The notes: generated by a model from the letters alone, not told the origin. DNA of 59,189 nucleotides from Coriobacteriia bacterium (GCA_030530145.1 JAUMVN010000013.1:1-59189), one strand, 5' to 3'; shown: positions 37,752-46,842, counted from the first letter of the stretch. Translations and numbers: made by a program.

Positions 37752-38399
37752 ATGGGTTTCGTCAACTTTATCGTCGAGCTGCTGCAAGATCCCCGCACCG
37801 CCATCGCGAGCTGGATCGCCGCGGGCCCGCTCATGGCCTACGGCTGTGTGTTCCTCATCATCTTCATCGAGACCGGCGTCGTGTTCTTCCCGTTTTTGCC
37901 GGGCGACTCGCTGCTCTTCGCGTCGGGCTTCTTCGCGCACAACGGCGGGTTCAACATCGTCGCGCTCCTGGCGGTGGCGTGGGTCGCGGCCATCCTGGGC
38001 GACCAGTGCAATTTCATGATCGGCCACTTCTTCGGGCGGAAGATCATCGATTCCGGCAAGGTCAAGGCCATGACGCCCGAGCGGATGGCCAAGTCCGAGG
38101 CGTTCTTGGACAAGTGGGGCCACCTGGCCATCTTCCTCGGGCGCTTCTTCCCGTTCATCCGCACGTTCGTGCCGTTCATCGCGGGCATGGGCGGCATGAA
38201 GTGGCACAGCTTCGTGGCGTTCAACGTGCTCGGCGGCATCACGTGGTCCACGCTGTTCACGCTGCTCGGCTACTTCTTCGGCGGGATCCCGTTCGTGCAG
38301 GAGCACTTCGAGCTGCTGATCGTCGGCATCGTGCTCGTGTCGGTTATCCCGACCGTCGTCGGCCTGATCAAGGCCAAGTTCGGCAAAAAGCAGGCGTAG
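37752..38399 (+). CDS. DedA-family membrane protein
   Basis: A 215-residue DedA/SNARE-associated membrane protein; the family is linked to undecaprenyl-phosphate and lipid flipping and membrane-potential homeostasis. Features include FIETGVVFFPFLPGDSLLFA, the re-entrant GDQCNFMIGHFFGR, and FLGRFFPFIRTFVPFIAG with conserved Arg residues in the family's GRFxPxxRT motif. ATG 37752 follows AAAAGGAG at a spacing of about 12. It is monocistronic with a terminator at 38430. Confidence 0.94.
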   Translation: MGFVNFIVELLQDPRTAIASWIAAGPLMAYGCVFLIIFIETGVVFFPFLPGDSLLFASGFFAHNGGFNIVALLAVAWVAAILGDQCNFMIGHFFGRKIIDSGKVKAMTPERMAKSEAFLDKWGHLAIFLGRFFPFIRTFVPFIAGMGGMKWHSFVAFNVLGGITWSTLFTLLGYFFGGIPFVQEHFELLIVGIVLVSVIPTVVGLIKAKFGKKQA

Positions 38400-38429
38400 G
38401 CACCACGTGCGGACTCGCTTCGCTCGTCC

Positions 38430-38455
38430 AAAACGGCCCTTCCGGGGCCGTTTTT
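38430..38455 (+). terminator. Rho-independent terminator of the DedA gene
   Basis: AAAACGGCCC (38430-38439) and GGGCCGTTTT (38445-38454) flank a TTCCG loop, with five T residues in all. Confidence 0.87.
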
Positions 38456-38469
38456 CATGCCGCGGGGCA

Positions 38470-38609
38470 TAAACTCTGACTTTTTGCACTTTAAAATCGG
38501 GGTCCACGAGTAGCCGAGCCGACGGCGTTGATGTTTTCCCAGTTAGCGACTGTTCAAGTTGATCCGCTACTGGGCGACTCGAATTTTGAAGTGCGAAAAG
38601 TCAGAGTTA
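38470..38609. repeat. MITE-like palindromic element, copy 1 (140 bp)
   Basis: The ends are long inverted repeats: TAAACTCTGACTTTTTGCAC at the left and the complement GTGCGAAAAGTCAGAGTTA at the right, about 29 bp each with few mismatches. The outermost TA at both ends could be a TA target duplication, as made by IS630/mariner-type transposases. It has no coding capacity. A second copy lies at 39858 on the other side of the 38690 gene. Confidence 0.78.
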
Positions 38610-38689
38610 GCTTTATTTCGGCTTCCGACCCCGGCCCTATGCCCCATAACGGCAGGCCGACGCCGGGCGAGCGAGCCTCGGACAATGAC

Positions 38690-39841
38690 TTAAACGTTGG
38701 AAAGGCCGGGCCAGTCTACTCCCAAGACCTCCATACGCAGGTGATTTACTGCCGCTTGGATCGATTCGGTCTTCTGCGGCAGCTTGCGCCCCAGCTTCGC
38801 GGTGATAACGCGCACGATCGCATCGAACTGTCGCAAAGACGACAGCTGCTCATAGGTAATCGGAAGCACTTCAATCCCCATGAGCTCTAAGGCGGTTTCG
38901 CGTGTGAAGTCGGACAGCTGACTGCCTCGTTCTGCATGCCATGCTACGCTGTGGCACTCGACGTCTAGCCCTTCGTCCCAATACAGGTCGCAGGAGCAGC
39001 TTCCTCGTTTAGCGAGCAGCGCCGCATCGGGAGTGAGCGAGACCCTACGGTTGAACTCGAAGCCGCCCAAGCCGGCGCCGCCGCGCCTTCTTGACAGCCC
39101 GAGCAGGATTCCCGCTTGAACCTCGAACGGCGAGGCGGCGCCGGGGACCACGAGATCAGCCGCGAGAGAAAGCCGCGCCCGTCCACGCGACGAGTCGCTG
39201 GTCTTAGCCAAGTGCTTGAGATCCTTCGGGGTGGTGAGCGGCGGTCGCTTCCACAGGTCCGTAAGCCGCCCGTTTCCATCGAGGCAGGGTTCCCAGCCTC
39301 CTATGGACGGAAAGCTTCGGTTATCGCAGAGCCGTTGGATTACGTTCGCGATCTCGGTGGGCGGGCGGAACACGGCGAACCCTCCGCAGAGCTCGCTCGC
39401 AAGGAGAAGCGTCCGTTCGAGGCTTGCGCGCGCCGCAAGTTGCTGCAGCGTGAATTCCGGCGAGGCGACGTTGAACAGGTCGGTTGCCTCTCGCGTTCCG
39501 CCGACCGGTGCTCCGGCGCTCCAGACCCGGGGCTTTACAAGCTTCGATTCCCGGATGGCACGGACGTCTTGCGCCAACACGTCAAAGGGGGCGTTGCCGC
39601 ACAGGCTTAAGAGCGGGGCTGCGTCCAGTAAGGTCCGGTAGACCTCGCCGGCGTTGCCGCAATGGGCCACGGCGCATTTTTCATAGGCTTGGGCTGCTCG
39701 CGCGGACAGCGTCTCGAGGTCGCCCTCGGTCAGAACCCTGGCCAAGCGAATGTCAGCTTCCGGCGCGACTGCCAGAAGCTGCACTACGGGCGGAATCCGC
39801 CAGTATTGATAGGCCGTTGCGTCACAGATCGTAATGTCCAT
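38690..39841 (-). CDS. DUF559/Vsr-like endonuclease-fold protein
   Basis: A 383-residue protein. The C-terminal 110 residues fit the DUF559/very-short-patch-repair type PD-(D/E)XK fold: CDLYWDEGLDVECHSVAWHA, then LSDFTRETALELMGIEVLPI and TYEQL, giving the D, ExxxxxxH and D-R pattern. The middle has ATDLFNVASPEFTLQQLA and LCGGF, a block that recurs in uncharacterised coriobacterial proteins, with a winged-helix-like look. The start ATG has no strong ribosome-binding site. It is flanked on both sides by MITE-like elements. A nuclease or DNA-binding role is plausible, but no partner is encoded nearby. Confidence 0.7.
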   Translation of the reverse strand: MDITICDATAYQYWRIPPVVQLLAVAPEADIRLARVLTEGDLETLSARAAQAYEKCAVAHCGNAGEVYRTLLDAAPLLSLCGNAPFDVLAQDVRAIRESKLVKPRVWSAGAPVGGTREATDLFNVASPEFTLQQLAARASLERTLLLASELCGGFAVFRPPTEIANVIQRLCDNRSFPSIGGWEPCLDGNGRLTDLWKRPPLTTPKDLKHLAKTSDSSRGRARLSLAADLVVPGAASPFEVQAGILLGLSRRRGGAGLGGFEFNRRVSLTPDAALLAKRGSCSCDLYWDEGLDVECHSVAWHAERGSQLSDFTRETALELMGIEVLPITYEQLSSLRQFDAIVRVITAKLGRKLPQKTESIQAAVNHLRMEVLGVDWPGLSNV

Positions 39842-39857
39842 GGGGTGACTGTAGGCA

Positions 39858-39996
39858 AAACTCTGACTTTTCGCACTCTAAAACTCGGCGGGCGGAGTAT
39901 ATCGACCGATGAGCGCGGTATTTGACCAGTTGGATCGCATTATGAAGTGTGCTCTACTCCGACATCCGAGTTTTAAAGTGCGAAAAGTCGGAGTTT
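39858..39996. repeat. MITE-like palindromic element, copy 2 (139 bp)
   Basis: Left end AAACTCTGACTTTTCGCACT, right end GTGCGAAAAGTCGGAGTTT; arms of about 30 bp. The ends are nearly identical to copy 1 while the interiors differ, as expected of related but separately inserted elements. The left end lies 17 bp upstream of the 38690 gene's start codon, so the element may supply its promoter. Confidence 0.78.
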
Positions 39997-40064
39997 GTCG
40001 CTCGGCTGGCCCAAGCGGTAGGATTGGGGGCGTCCAAAACGGTCGAACGGCAGGAGGGCGGCCC

Positions 40065-40613
40065 ATGAAGCTCGTCATCGCATCCGACATCCACGGCGCG
40101 GCCGACTGGTGCGCCAAGCTAATGGACGCGATCGAGGCCGAGCGGCCCGACCGCGTCGTGCTCCTGGGTGACATGCTCTACCACGGCCCGCGCAACGACT
40201 TACCCGCCGACTACGCCCCTAAGCGTGTAATCGAGATGCTCAACGGCATAAAAGACCAGGTCATCGCCGTGCGCGGCAACTGTGAGGCCGAGGTCGACCA
40301 GATGGTCCTCGACTTCCCCTGCATGTCCGACCACAACATCCTGGTCGATCCGGCGGCCGGAGGGCGCACGCTGTTCTTCACCCACGGCCACATCTACGGC
40401 CCCGGCCTGCACAACAGCGTCGGCAATTGGCCTTCCTTGCCCGCAGGAGCCGCGCTCGTTTACGGCCACACTCACAAGAAGGTGCTCCAGGAGGTCGAGG
40501 GCCACGAGGGCATCACGGTCTTTAACCCCGGCTCGGTCGGCATCCCCAAGGACGGTACTCACAGCTACGGCCTCTACGAGGACGGGCGCTTCGAGCACCG
40601 GATCCTGGGGTAA
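40065..40613 (+). CDS. YfcE-type metallophosphodiesterase
   Basis: A 182-residue phosphodiesterase with all metal-binding blocks: IASDIHG, LLGDMLYHGPRN, GNCEAEVDQM, FTHGHIYG, YGHTHKKV and NPGSVGIPKDGTHSYG. This is closer to E. coli YfcE (184 residues) than the shorter enzyme at 26680. ATG 40065 has GGAGGGCGG upstream; the longer frame would begin inside the MITE-like element and is rejected. It is monocistronic, followed by the 60-bp palindrome. Confidence 0.94.
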   Translation: MKLVIASDIHGAADWCAKLMDAIEAERPDRVVLLGDMLYHGPRNDLPADYAPKRVIEMLNGIKDQVIAVRGNCEAEVDQMVLDFPCMSDHNILVDPAAGGRTLFFTHGHIYGPGLHNSVGNWPSLPAGAALVYGHTHKKVLQEVEGHEGITVFNPGSVGIPKDGTHSYGLYEDGRFEHRILG

Positions 40614-40671
40614 TCCGGCCGCCGGAGGGCGCCTGAAGCGCACCTGAGCACGGGTTGACGCCATGATTGGG

Positions 40672-40731
40672 ACAAACTGATTCCCCGGTGACAGATTTTT
40701 CTAAAAATCTGTCACCGGGGAATCAGTTTGT
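40672..40731. repeat. 60-bp palindrome, copy 1
   Basis: Arms ACAAACTGATTCCCCGGTGA... and its complement meet around CTAA; the 28-bp stem is perfect with a central ACAGATTTTT/AAAATCTGT. A second copy with compensated changes is at 49230. It probably also terminates the 40065 gene, since T residues lie within the stem loop. Confidence 0.85.
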
Positions 40732-40889
40732 TATGTCCGCGGGTCACGTCCGCTCCGCCGATTCCATTCGCCGCCCGCCCGTTTCTGTCGAAACATCGCT
40801 CCTAGTGGCGAGAACGGCGCGCCGGCGCTTCGGCCGCCGCGCCGAGCCCTACGCTTTGCGAAAACCAATCGCAAACAGGGGAGGCCCAC

Positions 40890-42056
40890 ATGGCACCGGC
40901 GACAGCGCTCGAGGAGTATCGCAACTGGCACGGGAAGATCGAGGTGGTCAATCGCGTGCCGATCGACTCGCCCGCCAAACTCGCCAAGGTGTACACCCCC
41001 GGCGTCGCGGCGCCCTGTAAGGAAATCGCCCGCGACCCGGCGCTGAGCTTCGATTACACCCGGCGCGGCAACCTCGTCGCCGTGGTGACGGACGGCTCCG
41101 CGGTCCTCGGCCTCGGCGACATCGGCCCCGAGGCCGGCATGCCCGTGATGGAGGGCAAGGCCGCCCTGCTCAAGAGCCAGGCGGGCGTCGACGGCTTCCC
41201 GCTCTGCATCAAATCCGAGGACACCGACGACATCGTCCGCACCATCGAGCTGCTCTCCGGCACGTTTGGTGCCATCCACCTGGAAGACATCGCCGCGCCG
41301 CGCTGCTTCGAGATCGAGGCGCGCCTGCGCGATGTGCTCGACATCCCCGTCTATCACGATGACCAGCACGGCACCGCAGTGGCCACGGCGGCAGCGCTCG
41401 TCGGGGCCTGCCGCGCGACGGGCCGCGAGCTCGAGGGCGCGCGCATCGTTATCGTCGGCGCCGGGGCGTCCGGCATCTCGATAGCCGACCTGCTCTTCTC
41501 GCTCGGCGCCACCGATATCGTGCTTGTTGACCGCGAGGGAATCGTCGGCAAGAAGTCCGCGCAATGCACGGACTATACCAGTGGAATCGTCGCGCGCTCG
41601 AACCCGCGCGGCCTTGCCGGCGGCCTTGCGGAGGCGGCCGCGGGCGCCGACGTGCTCATCGGCGTCTCCGAGGCCGGCGCGATCCCTGCCGAGGCGATCC
41701 GCTCGATGGCGCCCGATGCCATCGTCTTCGCGCTCGCCAACCCCACGCCCGAGGTCATGCCTGACGAGGCCAAGGCCGCCGGGGCCGCCGTCGTGGCCAC
41801 CGGCCGTTCCGACTTCCCGAACCAGGTGAACAACCTGCTCGCCTTTCCGGGGATCTTCCGCGGCGCCCTTGATGCCCGCGCGACGGAGATAAACGACGCC
41901 ATGCTCGCGGCCGCCGTCGACGCGCTCGTGGGGCTCGCGGCGCCCGCGCTCGACGCCGAGCATATCGTTCCGGCTGCGCCCGACCCGCGCGTTGCGCCCG
42001 CCGTCGCCGCGGCCGTTGCGAGCGCTGCGCGCGAGAGCGGCGTGGCGCGGCGTTAG
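40890..42056 (+). CDS. NAD(P)-dependent malic enzyme
   Basis: A 388-residue short-form malic enzyme, which oxidatively decarboxylates malate to pyruvate. The catalytic block (VYTPGVAAPCKEIA with the Tyr, and the Lys in EGKAALLKSQAGVDGFPLCI) and metal ligands (HLEDIAAPRCFEIE, YHDDQHGTA) are present, and the NAD fold is IVIVGAGASGISIADLL. ATG 40890 follows GGGGAGG. It reads in the same direction as the PTS/dehydratase operon 130 bp upstream of its regulator and could dispose of malate or fumarate-derived carbon from the dehydratase at 47649. Confidence 0.95.
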   Translation: MAPATALEEYRNWHGKIEVVNRVPIDSPAKLAKVYTPGVAAPCKEIARDPALSFDYTRRGNLVAVVTDGSAVLGLGDIGPEAGMPVMEGKAALLKSQAGVDGFPLCIKSEDTDDIVRTIELLSGTFGAIHLEDIAAPRCFEIEARLRDVLDIPVYHDDQHGTAVATAAALVGACRATGRELEGARIVIVGAGASGISIADLLFSLGATDIVLVDREGIVGKKSAQCTDYTSGIVARSNPRGLAGGLAEAAAGADVLIGVSEAGAIPAEAIRSMAPDAIVFALANPTPEVMPDEAKAAGAAVVATGRSDFPNQVNNLLAFPGIFRGALDARATEINDAMLAAAVDALVGLAAPALDAEHIVPAAPDPRVAPAVAAAVASAARESGVARR

Positions 42057-42185
42057 AGCGCTGCGTCCGCCCCGCCACTCCTGCGCCCCCCCAAACGGCC
42101 GCCCCGCCCACCCTCGCCCCCTCGCCGTTTGTCGCCTTGGTTAGACTGTTCACAAATCAGATGCCCCCACACAGGGAGAAATACG

Positions 42186-43832
42186 ATGTCGATCTCCGAG
42201 ACCCGCCGAGACCTCTACTCCTACCTCGACCTTCACACCAGGGAGTTCGACCCGTCCCGTCTCGAGCCGTACACTACCCAGGAGATCGCCCGCTCGGCCT
42301 CGGTCTCCCGCAACCTGGCGAGCCAGTACCTCAACGACCTCGTGCGGGAGGGCCACGTTGTCAAGGTCGGTAGCCGGCCGGTCCATTACCTGCACCGCCA
42401 CAATTTGGAGCGCTACCTCCAGGTCCGGATCGACCGCCCGTCGTACGCGAGCGTCGACGAGCTGCTCGCCCTTCGCGGCGCCCGCGCGGCGTGCGACTTC
42501 GAGCGCGCCGTCGGCCACGACCTCAGCCTCTCGAGCGTTATCGAGCAGATGCGCGTTGCCATGGAGTACCCTCCCTGCGGCCTGCCGGTCCTCGTGATGG
42601 GGGCCTCCGGCACGGGGAAGACCTATCTGGTCAAGCTCATGCTCGAGTACGGCAAGGACGCCGGTCTTCTCGACCCCGACGCGTGCCTGACCGCCGTCGA
42701 CTGCGCCCGCTACCTTTTGGACCCGGAGCGGATCGTGGCCGATTACCTCGGGTCCGCGGAGGAGCCGGGCCTCATCGAGCGCGCTAAGGGCGGGCTGCTC
42801 CTCTTCAAGAACGTCGACGTGCTGCCCCTCTCGCAGCAGGAGTACCTCTTTACGCATGCGCTCTTCGCGGCCCGCGCGGAGCAGGGGAGCCCCGAGCGCG
42901 GCCTGCGGTTCGTCTTCTCGAGCTCGCTTCCCGCCGACTCGCCCCGCGCCGCCGAGCTGCGCCATCGCTTGCCGGTCGTGGTCCGCATCCCCGCCCTGCG
43001 CGAGCGAACTCCCGAGGAGCGCGCGCAGATAACGTTGCGCTTCCTCAAGGACGAGGGCCGGCGCATGGGCGTCGACGTGCTCGTGAGCAGGGGCGCGTTC
43101 TCGTGCCTGGTCAACGGCTCCTACGAGGACAACATCAGCGAGCTGCGCCGCAGCATCACCAACGCCTGCGCCGAGGCCTATCTCTCGCGCCGCGGCGACG
43201 GCAGCATCGTCGTGCGCGCACACTGCCTGCCCGCGGCCGTCCTCGCGCAGGCGAACGCGCGGGAGATCGAGGCGGACGGCTCGCTCGTGGACACCACGCG
43301 CTGCTCGGAGGCCTTCGCGAGAAGGGATCTGCTGAGCTTTGTCGCCCCGATGCTCGAGCACTACGAGGCATTCAAGGCGGATGTCCCGGCCGGTGACGCG
43401 ATGGGCCGCGACCTCGGAGGTCTCAAGCGCGTGCTGGCTGAGGACCTGTGCGCTCTCGAGGACCACCTCTCCCGCGGCAACGGGGCGCGCGGCGAGAAGC
43501 TCGAGGCGTTCGAGCGGCTGTTGGGCAGCGGCGTCACGGACATCAACGACGAGCTCGGCCTCGCGCTCTCGCACGCGACGGCGCGCCTCATCGCGCAGCT
43601 CTCGTACGTGCAGCTCAAGCCGGAGGACGGCCTGCGCCGCTGGGAGCTCGAGCAGCGCCATGAGCTTGCGGCTCTGCTGACGCTTCTTTCCAGCGACGAC
43701 GCGGCCATGGCGGCGCTCGTGGGGAGGCTCGCGACGCTCGACTTCCGGCTCCTCGGCGTCGAGCTCGACCAGCTCGGGCGCCTGTTGCTGTTCCTGCACG
43801 TGGCGATGCTCGAGGGCGACGCCGCGCACTAG
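42186..43832 (+). CDS. LevR-like transcriptional regulator, shortened and without GAFTGA
   Basis: A 548-residue protein related to LevR/MtlR activators. The N-terminus is a winged helix (TTQEIARSASVSRNLASQYL), then an AAA+ domain with Walker A GASGTGKTYLVK. The sigma54-contacting GAFTGA loop is absent (the region reads GSAEEPG) and Walker B, normally LFLDE, reads LLFKN, so ATP hydrolysis and sigma54 activation are unlikely. The C-terminal 200 residues may be a degenerate PRD; the EIIA, EIIB and second PRD modules of LevR (about 930 residues) are missing. It is followed, after a terminator, by a mannose-family PTS operon it probably controls. ATG 42186 has GGGAGAAA. Confidence 0.82.
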   Translation: MSISETRRDLYSYLDLHTREFDPSRLEPYTTQEIARSASVSRNLASQYLNDLVREGHVVKVGSRPVHYLHRHNLERYLQVRIDRPSYASVDELLALRGARAACDFERAVGHDLSLSSVIEQMRVAMEYPPCGLPVLVMGASGTGKTYLVKLMLEYGKDAGLLDPDACLTAVDCARYLLDPERIVADYLGSAEEPGLIERAKGGLLLFKNVDVLPLSQQEYLFTHALFAARAEQGSPERGLRFVFSSSLPADSPRAAELRHRLPVVVRIPALRERTPEERAQITLRFLKDEGRRMGVDVLVSRGAFSCLVNGSYEDNISELRRSITNACAEAYLSRRGDGSIVVRAHCLPAAVLAQANAREIEADGSLVDTTRCSEAFARRDLLSFVAPMLEHYEAFKADVPAGDAMGRDLGGLKRVLAEDLCALEDHLSRGNGARGEKLEAFERLLGSGVTDINDELGLALSHATARLIAQLSYVQLKPEDGLRRWELEQRHELAALLTLLSSDDAAMAALVGRLATLDFRLLGVELDQLGRLLLFLHVAMLEGDAAH

Positions 43833-43853
43833 GGCGGGCTTCTTTTCGCGAAG

Positions 43854-43889
43854 GCGGGCAAATGGGCGGTCCCTTTGCCCGCTGTTTTT
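43854..43889 (+). terminator. Rho-independent terminator after the LevR-like gene
   Basis: GCGGGCAAA (43854-43862) pairs with TTTGCCCGC (43874-43882), then TGTTTTT. The rest of the 272-bp gap to the PTS operon must hold its promoter, but no clear -35/-10 was seen. Confidence 0.85.
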
Positions 43890-44104
43890 GTGCCGCCTGC
43901 GCGGCCGCCCATCCGCCTTTCGACACAGGCGAGCCCCGTCGGCGCGTATGTGTCGATGCGCCCGCCGGTGCCCGCGCCGAGCGCGCCCGAGCGGCGAACC
44001 TCGGCCCGCAGTGGCGGAACGGGCCACGGGGCGGGCTTCTTGCCAAGTCCGCGCCATACCCTCTTCTCGAGCAAAGCAAAACCGCAAAAGAGGAGGTAAC
44101 AAGC

Positions 44105-44512
44105 ATGAGGCACATCGTTCTCGCGTCCCACGGAAACCTGGCCGCCGGCATGAAGAGCTCCGTCGAGCTCATCGCGGGCGCCCAGCCCGGCCTCGCGACC
44201 GTCTGCGCCTACACGGAGGAATGCCCGACCGCGGCCGAGCCCCTCGCCGCGCTCGTCGAGGGCCTGGGGGAGGGCGACGAGCTCGTCATCGTCACCGACG
44301 TTCTCGGCGGCTCGGTGAACAACGAGGCGTCCCAGTTCGTCAACACACCGGGCGTTTACGTGGTCACGGGCATGAACCTGGCGTTCGTCCTGAGCCTCGT
44401 CGTGGACGCCGGGACCCCGACGGCTGCGCTCATCGGCGAGTCCGTCGCGGAGGCCCGCGAGCAGCTCCGGCGCATGGACCCCGTTCCCGACGCGGACGAG
44501 GACGACTTCTAA
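44105..44512 (+). CDS. PTS mannose-family EIIA component
   Basis: A 135-residue EIIA of the mannose/fructose/sorbose family, a cytosolic phosphocarrier. Phosphoacceptor H9 lies in VLASHGNLAAGMKSS, and VTDVLGGSVNNEA is the family's second signature. ATG 44105 with AGAGGAGG; the upstream extension is not coding. First gene of a seven-gene run with gaps below 90 bp. The C-terminus is acidic (DADEDDF), an ending shared with the EIIC protein (DEDDEDF). Confidence 0.93.
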   Translation: MRHIVLASHGNLAAGMKSSVELIAGAQPGLATVCAYTEECPTAAEPLAALVEGLGEGDELVIVTDVLGGSVNNEASQFVNTPGVYVVTGMNLAFVLSLVVDAGTPTAALIGESVAEAREQLRRMDPVPDADEDDF

Positions 44513-44600
44513 CCCCCGCGGCAAGAAGCCCCCGCGGCAAGAAGCCTCGCTCAAAACCCACAGGCAACCGCGCAACCGCGCGAACGAGAAAGGACACCAC

Positions 44601-45065
44601 ATGATCAAGCTCCTCCGCGTCGACCACAGGCTCCTGCACGGGCAGGTCGTCTTTTCCTGGGTCTCTCACCTCAAGCCGAACTGCATCCTCGTGGCCAACG
44701 ACGACGTGGTCAACGATGACCTGCGCAAGACCACCCTGCGCCTCTCCAAGCCCAACGGCGTCAAGCTTGTGATCAAGTCCATCGACGACTCGATCGCCGC
44801 CATCGAGGCCGGCAAGACGGACAAGTACGATCTCATGGTCGTCGTCTCGAACGTGGCCGACGCCGTGCGCCTCGCCACGTCGATCGAGCAGATCGACGCC
44901 ATCGACCTGGGCGGCACCAAGCCCACCGACCAGACGCGCGCCTACGCGAAGTCGATCAACCTGACCGACGAGGACGTCGCGCTTCTCAACGACGCCAAGG
45001 CGCAGGGCATCGACGTGTACATCCAGGGGGTTCCCGCCGACCGTAAGCAGGAGTTCGTCGCCTAG
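44601..45065 (+). CDS. PTS mannose-family EIIB component
   Basis: A 154-residue EIIB that passes phosphate from EIIA to the incoming sugar. The signature VDHRLLHGQVVFSWV holds the active-site H13. Substrate-type assignment (mannose, fructose, sorbose, amino sugar or other) is not possible from this domain. Preceded by GAGAAAGGA. The 88-bp gap from EIIA contains two copies of the GGCAAGAA octamer. Confidence 0.94.
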   Translation: MIKLLRVDHRLLHGQVVFSWVSHLKPNCILVANDDVVNDDLRKTTLRLSKPNGVKLVIKSIDDSIAAIEAGKTDKYDLMVVVSNVADAVRLATSIEQIDAIDLGGTKPTDQTRAYAKSINLTDEDVALLNDAKAQGIDVYIQGVPADRKQEFVA

Positions 45066-45139
45066 CGAAAAAGGCCCAGCCCCGGCGCCGGGCGCCCCCT
45101 TCGCGCGACGCCCTTCCAATCAAACGAGAAAGGAATCCC

Positions 45140-45922
45140 ATGCTCCTCAAAACAGTCCTCGTGGGCCTCGTCGCCCTTATCGGCTACCTCGACCACCCGA
45201 CCGGCAAGTCTATGCTCCAGCGCCCCATCGTCATGGGCCCGCTCGTGGGCATCGTCCTCGGCGACCCCATGACCGGCCTCGCCGTCGGCGGCACGCTCGA
45301 GCTCGCCTTTATGGGCAACATGGCCATCGGCGCCGCCATCCCGCCCGAGATCACGGCCGGCGGCGTGCTCGGCACGGCGTTCGCCATCACGGCCGGCTCC
45401 GGCGCCGACGTGGCCGTTGCCCTCGCGCTGCCCATCGCCTCGCTCGCGCTTCTTATCAAGAACCTCTTCTACCTGATCATCCGCCCGCAGTTCATGCTCC
45501 ACGCCGCCGACAGGATGTCCGCCGAGGGTGACCTCAAGGGCGTCTGCCGCATGCATGACCTCGCGTACTGGACCTACGCCATCTGCATGACGCTCGCCTG
45601 CGCCGTGAGCTTCTACGTCGGCAGCCCTGTGATCCAGGCCGTCATCGACGCGATCCCGCAGTTCGTCATGGACGGCATCTCCATCGCGGCCGGCATCCTG
45701 CCCGCGCTCGGCTTCGCCATGCTCGCGAACATGCTCATGAGCGAGAAGCTCGCCCCGTGGTTCGGCATCGGCTTCCTTCTTTCCGCCTACCTCGAGGTCC
45801 CGGTGCTCGGCCTGGCGCTTCTCGGCGTGCTCGTCACGCTCCTGATCCTGCGTGCCGAGCCTGCCGGCCAGCCTGCGGTCGCCGCGGCTTCCGATTTCGA
45901 CGAAGACGACGAGGACTTCTAA
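45140..45922 (+). CDS. PTS mannose-family EIIC permease
   Basis: A 260-residue membrane protein forming the sugar channel with EIID. The family block GPLVGIVLGDPMTGLAVGGT followed by LELAFMGNMAIGAAIPPEIT is diagnostic. About seven transmembrane helices are apparent. It carries an acidic C-terminus. AAAGGAAT site upstream. Confidence 0.94.
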   Translation: MLLKTVLVGLVALIGYLDHPTGKSMLQRPIVMGPLVGIVLGDPMTGLAVGGTLELAFMGNMAIGAAIPPEITAGGVLGTAFAITAGSGADVAVALALPIASLALLIKNLFYLIIRPQFMLHAADRMSAEGDLKGVCRMHDLAYWTYAICMTLACAVSFYVGSPVIQAVIDAIPQFVMDGISIAAGILPALGFAMLANMLMSEKLAPWFGIGFLLSAYLEVPVLGLALLGVLVTLLILRAEPAGQPAVAAASDFDEDDEDF

Positions 45923-45970
45923 GCGCCCGGACACCGACCGTCCCGCCCCAGCCAATCACAAGGAGACAAC

Positions 45971-46834
45971 ATGAGCACCGATACCACCAACGCCGCGCCC
46001 GCCAACGACGCGCCCGCCGCCGCAGGCGAGAAGCGCCTCTCCGAGAAGGAGCTGCGCGGCATGTTCTTCCGCTCGCTCAACTTCGACGGCTCGTTCAACT
46101 ACGAGCGCCAGATGAGCCTCGGCATGCGCCACGCCCTCGCGCCCGCCCTCGCCAAGCTCTACCCGAACAAGGATGACATGGCCGCCGCCCTCGAGCGCCA
46201 CAGCGAGTTCTTCAACGTGACGCCCGCCATGGCCCCGCTCGTCCTCGGCATCACCGCCGCCATGGAGGAGAGAAACGCCAACGAGGACGACTTCGACGCG
46301 GACTCCATCAACGCCGTCAAGGCCTCCCTCATGGGCCCGCTCTCGGGCATCGGCGACTCGCTCTTCTGGGGCACGATCCGCCCGCTCGCCGGCGGCATCG
46401 CGGCGTCGCTCGCCCTCGCGGGGAACATCTTCGCCCCGCTCGTCTTCCTTCTGGGCTTCAACATCCCCAACTACCTGGTGCGCTGGTTCGGCGTGCACTG
46501 GGGATACAAGATGGGCACCGACTTCCTTGCCCGCGCCGAGAAGTCCGGCATCATGCAGAAGGTCTTCCTCGGCGCCGCCATGGTCGGCCTCTTCGTCATC
46601 GGCGGCATGGTCGCCTCGATGGTCAGCGTGAAGATCGGCTGGACCATCGGCTCCGGCGACGGCGCGATAGACCTCAACACCGTGCTCGACGGCATCATGC
46701 CCAAGATGCTGCCCCTCGGCGTGACGCTGCTTCTTTCCCGTGCGCTGAACAAGGGCTGGAAGGTCAACACGCTGCTGCTCGTCATCGTCATCGCCTCCAT
46801 CGCGGCCGCCGGCGTCGGCCTGCTCGCGGCTTAG
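45971..46834 (+). CDS. PTS mannose-family EIID component
   Basis: A 287-residue EIID, the second membrane subunit. Family features: LSEKELRGMFFRSLNFDGSF, NYERQMSLGMRHALAPAL and MGPLSGIGDSLFWGTIRPLA. One or more C-terminal helices anchor it. The N-terminal 20 residues are an Ala/Pro/Asp-rich extension ahead of the conserved start. AAGGAGA site. Only 8 bp separate it from the hydrolase gene. Confidence 0.94.
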   Translation: MSTDTTNAAPANDAPAAAGEKRLSEKELRGMFFRSLNFDGSFNYERQMSLGMRHALAPALAKLYPNKDDMAAALERHSEFFNVTPAMAPLVLGITAAMEERNANEDDFDADSINAVKASLMGPLSGIGDSLFWGTIRPLAGGIAASLALAGNIFAPLVFLLGFNIPNYLVRWFGVHWGYKMGTDFLARAEKSGIMQKVFLGAAMVGLFVIGGMVASMVSVKIGWTIGSGDGAIDLNTVLDGIMPKMLPLGVTLLLSRALNKGWKVNTLLLVIVIASIAAAGVGLLAA

Positions 46835-46842
46835 GGGGAGCC

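Noticed and set aside
43833..44104. Sigma54 (-24/-12) promoter for the PTS operon
   Set aside because: No GG-N10-GC pattern with good flanks was found, and the LevR-like regulator lacks GAFTGA.
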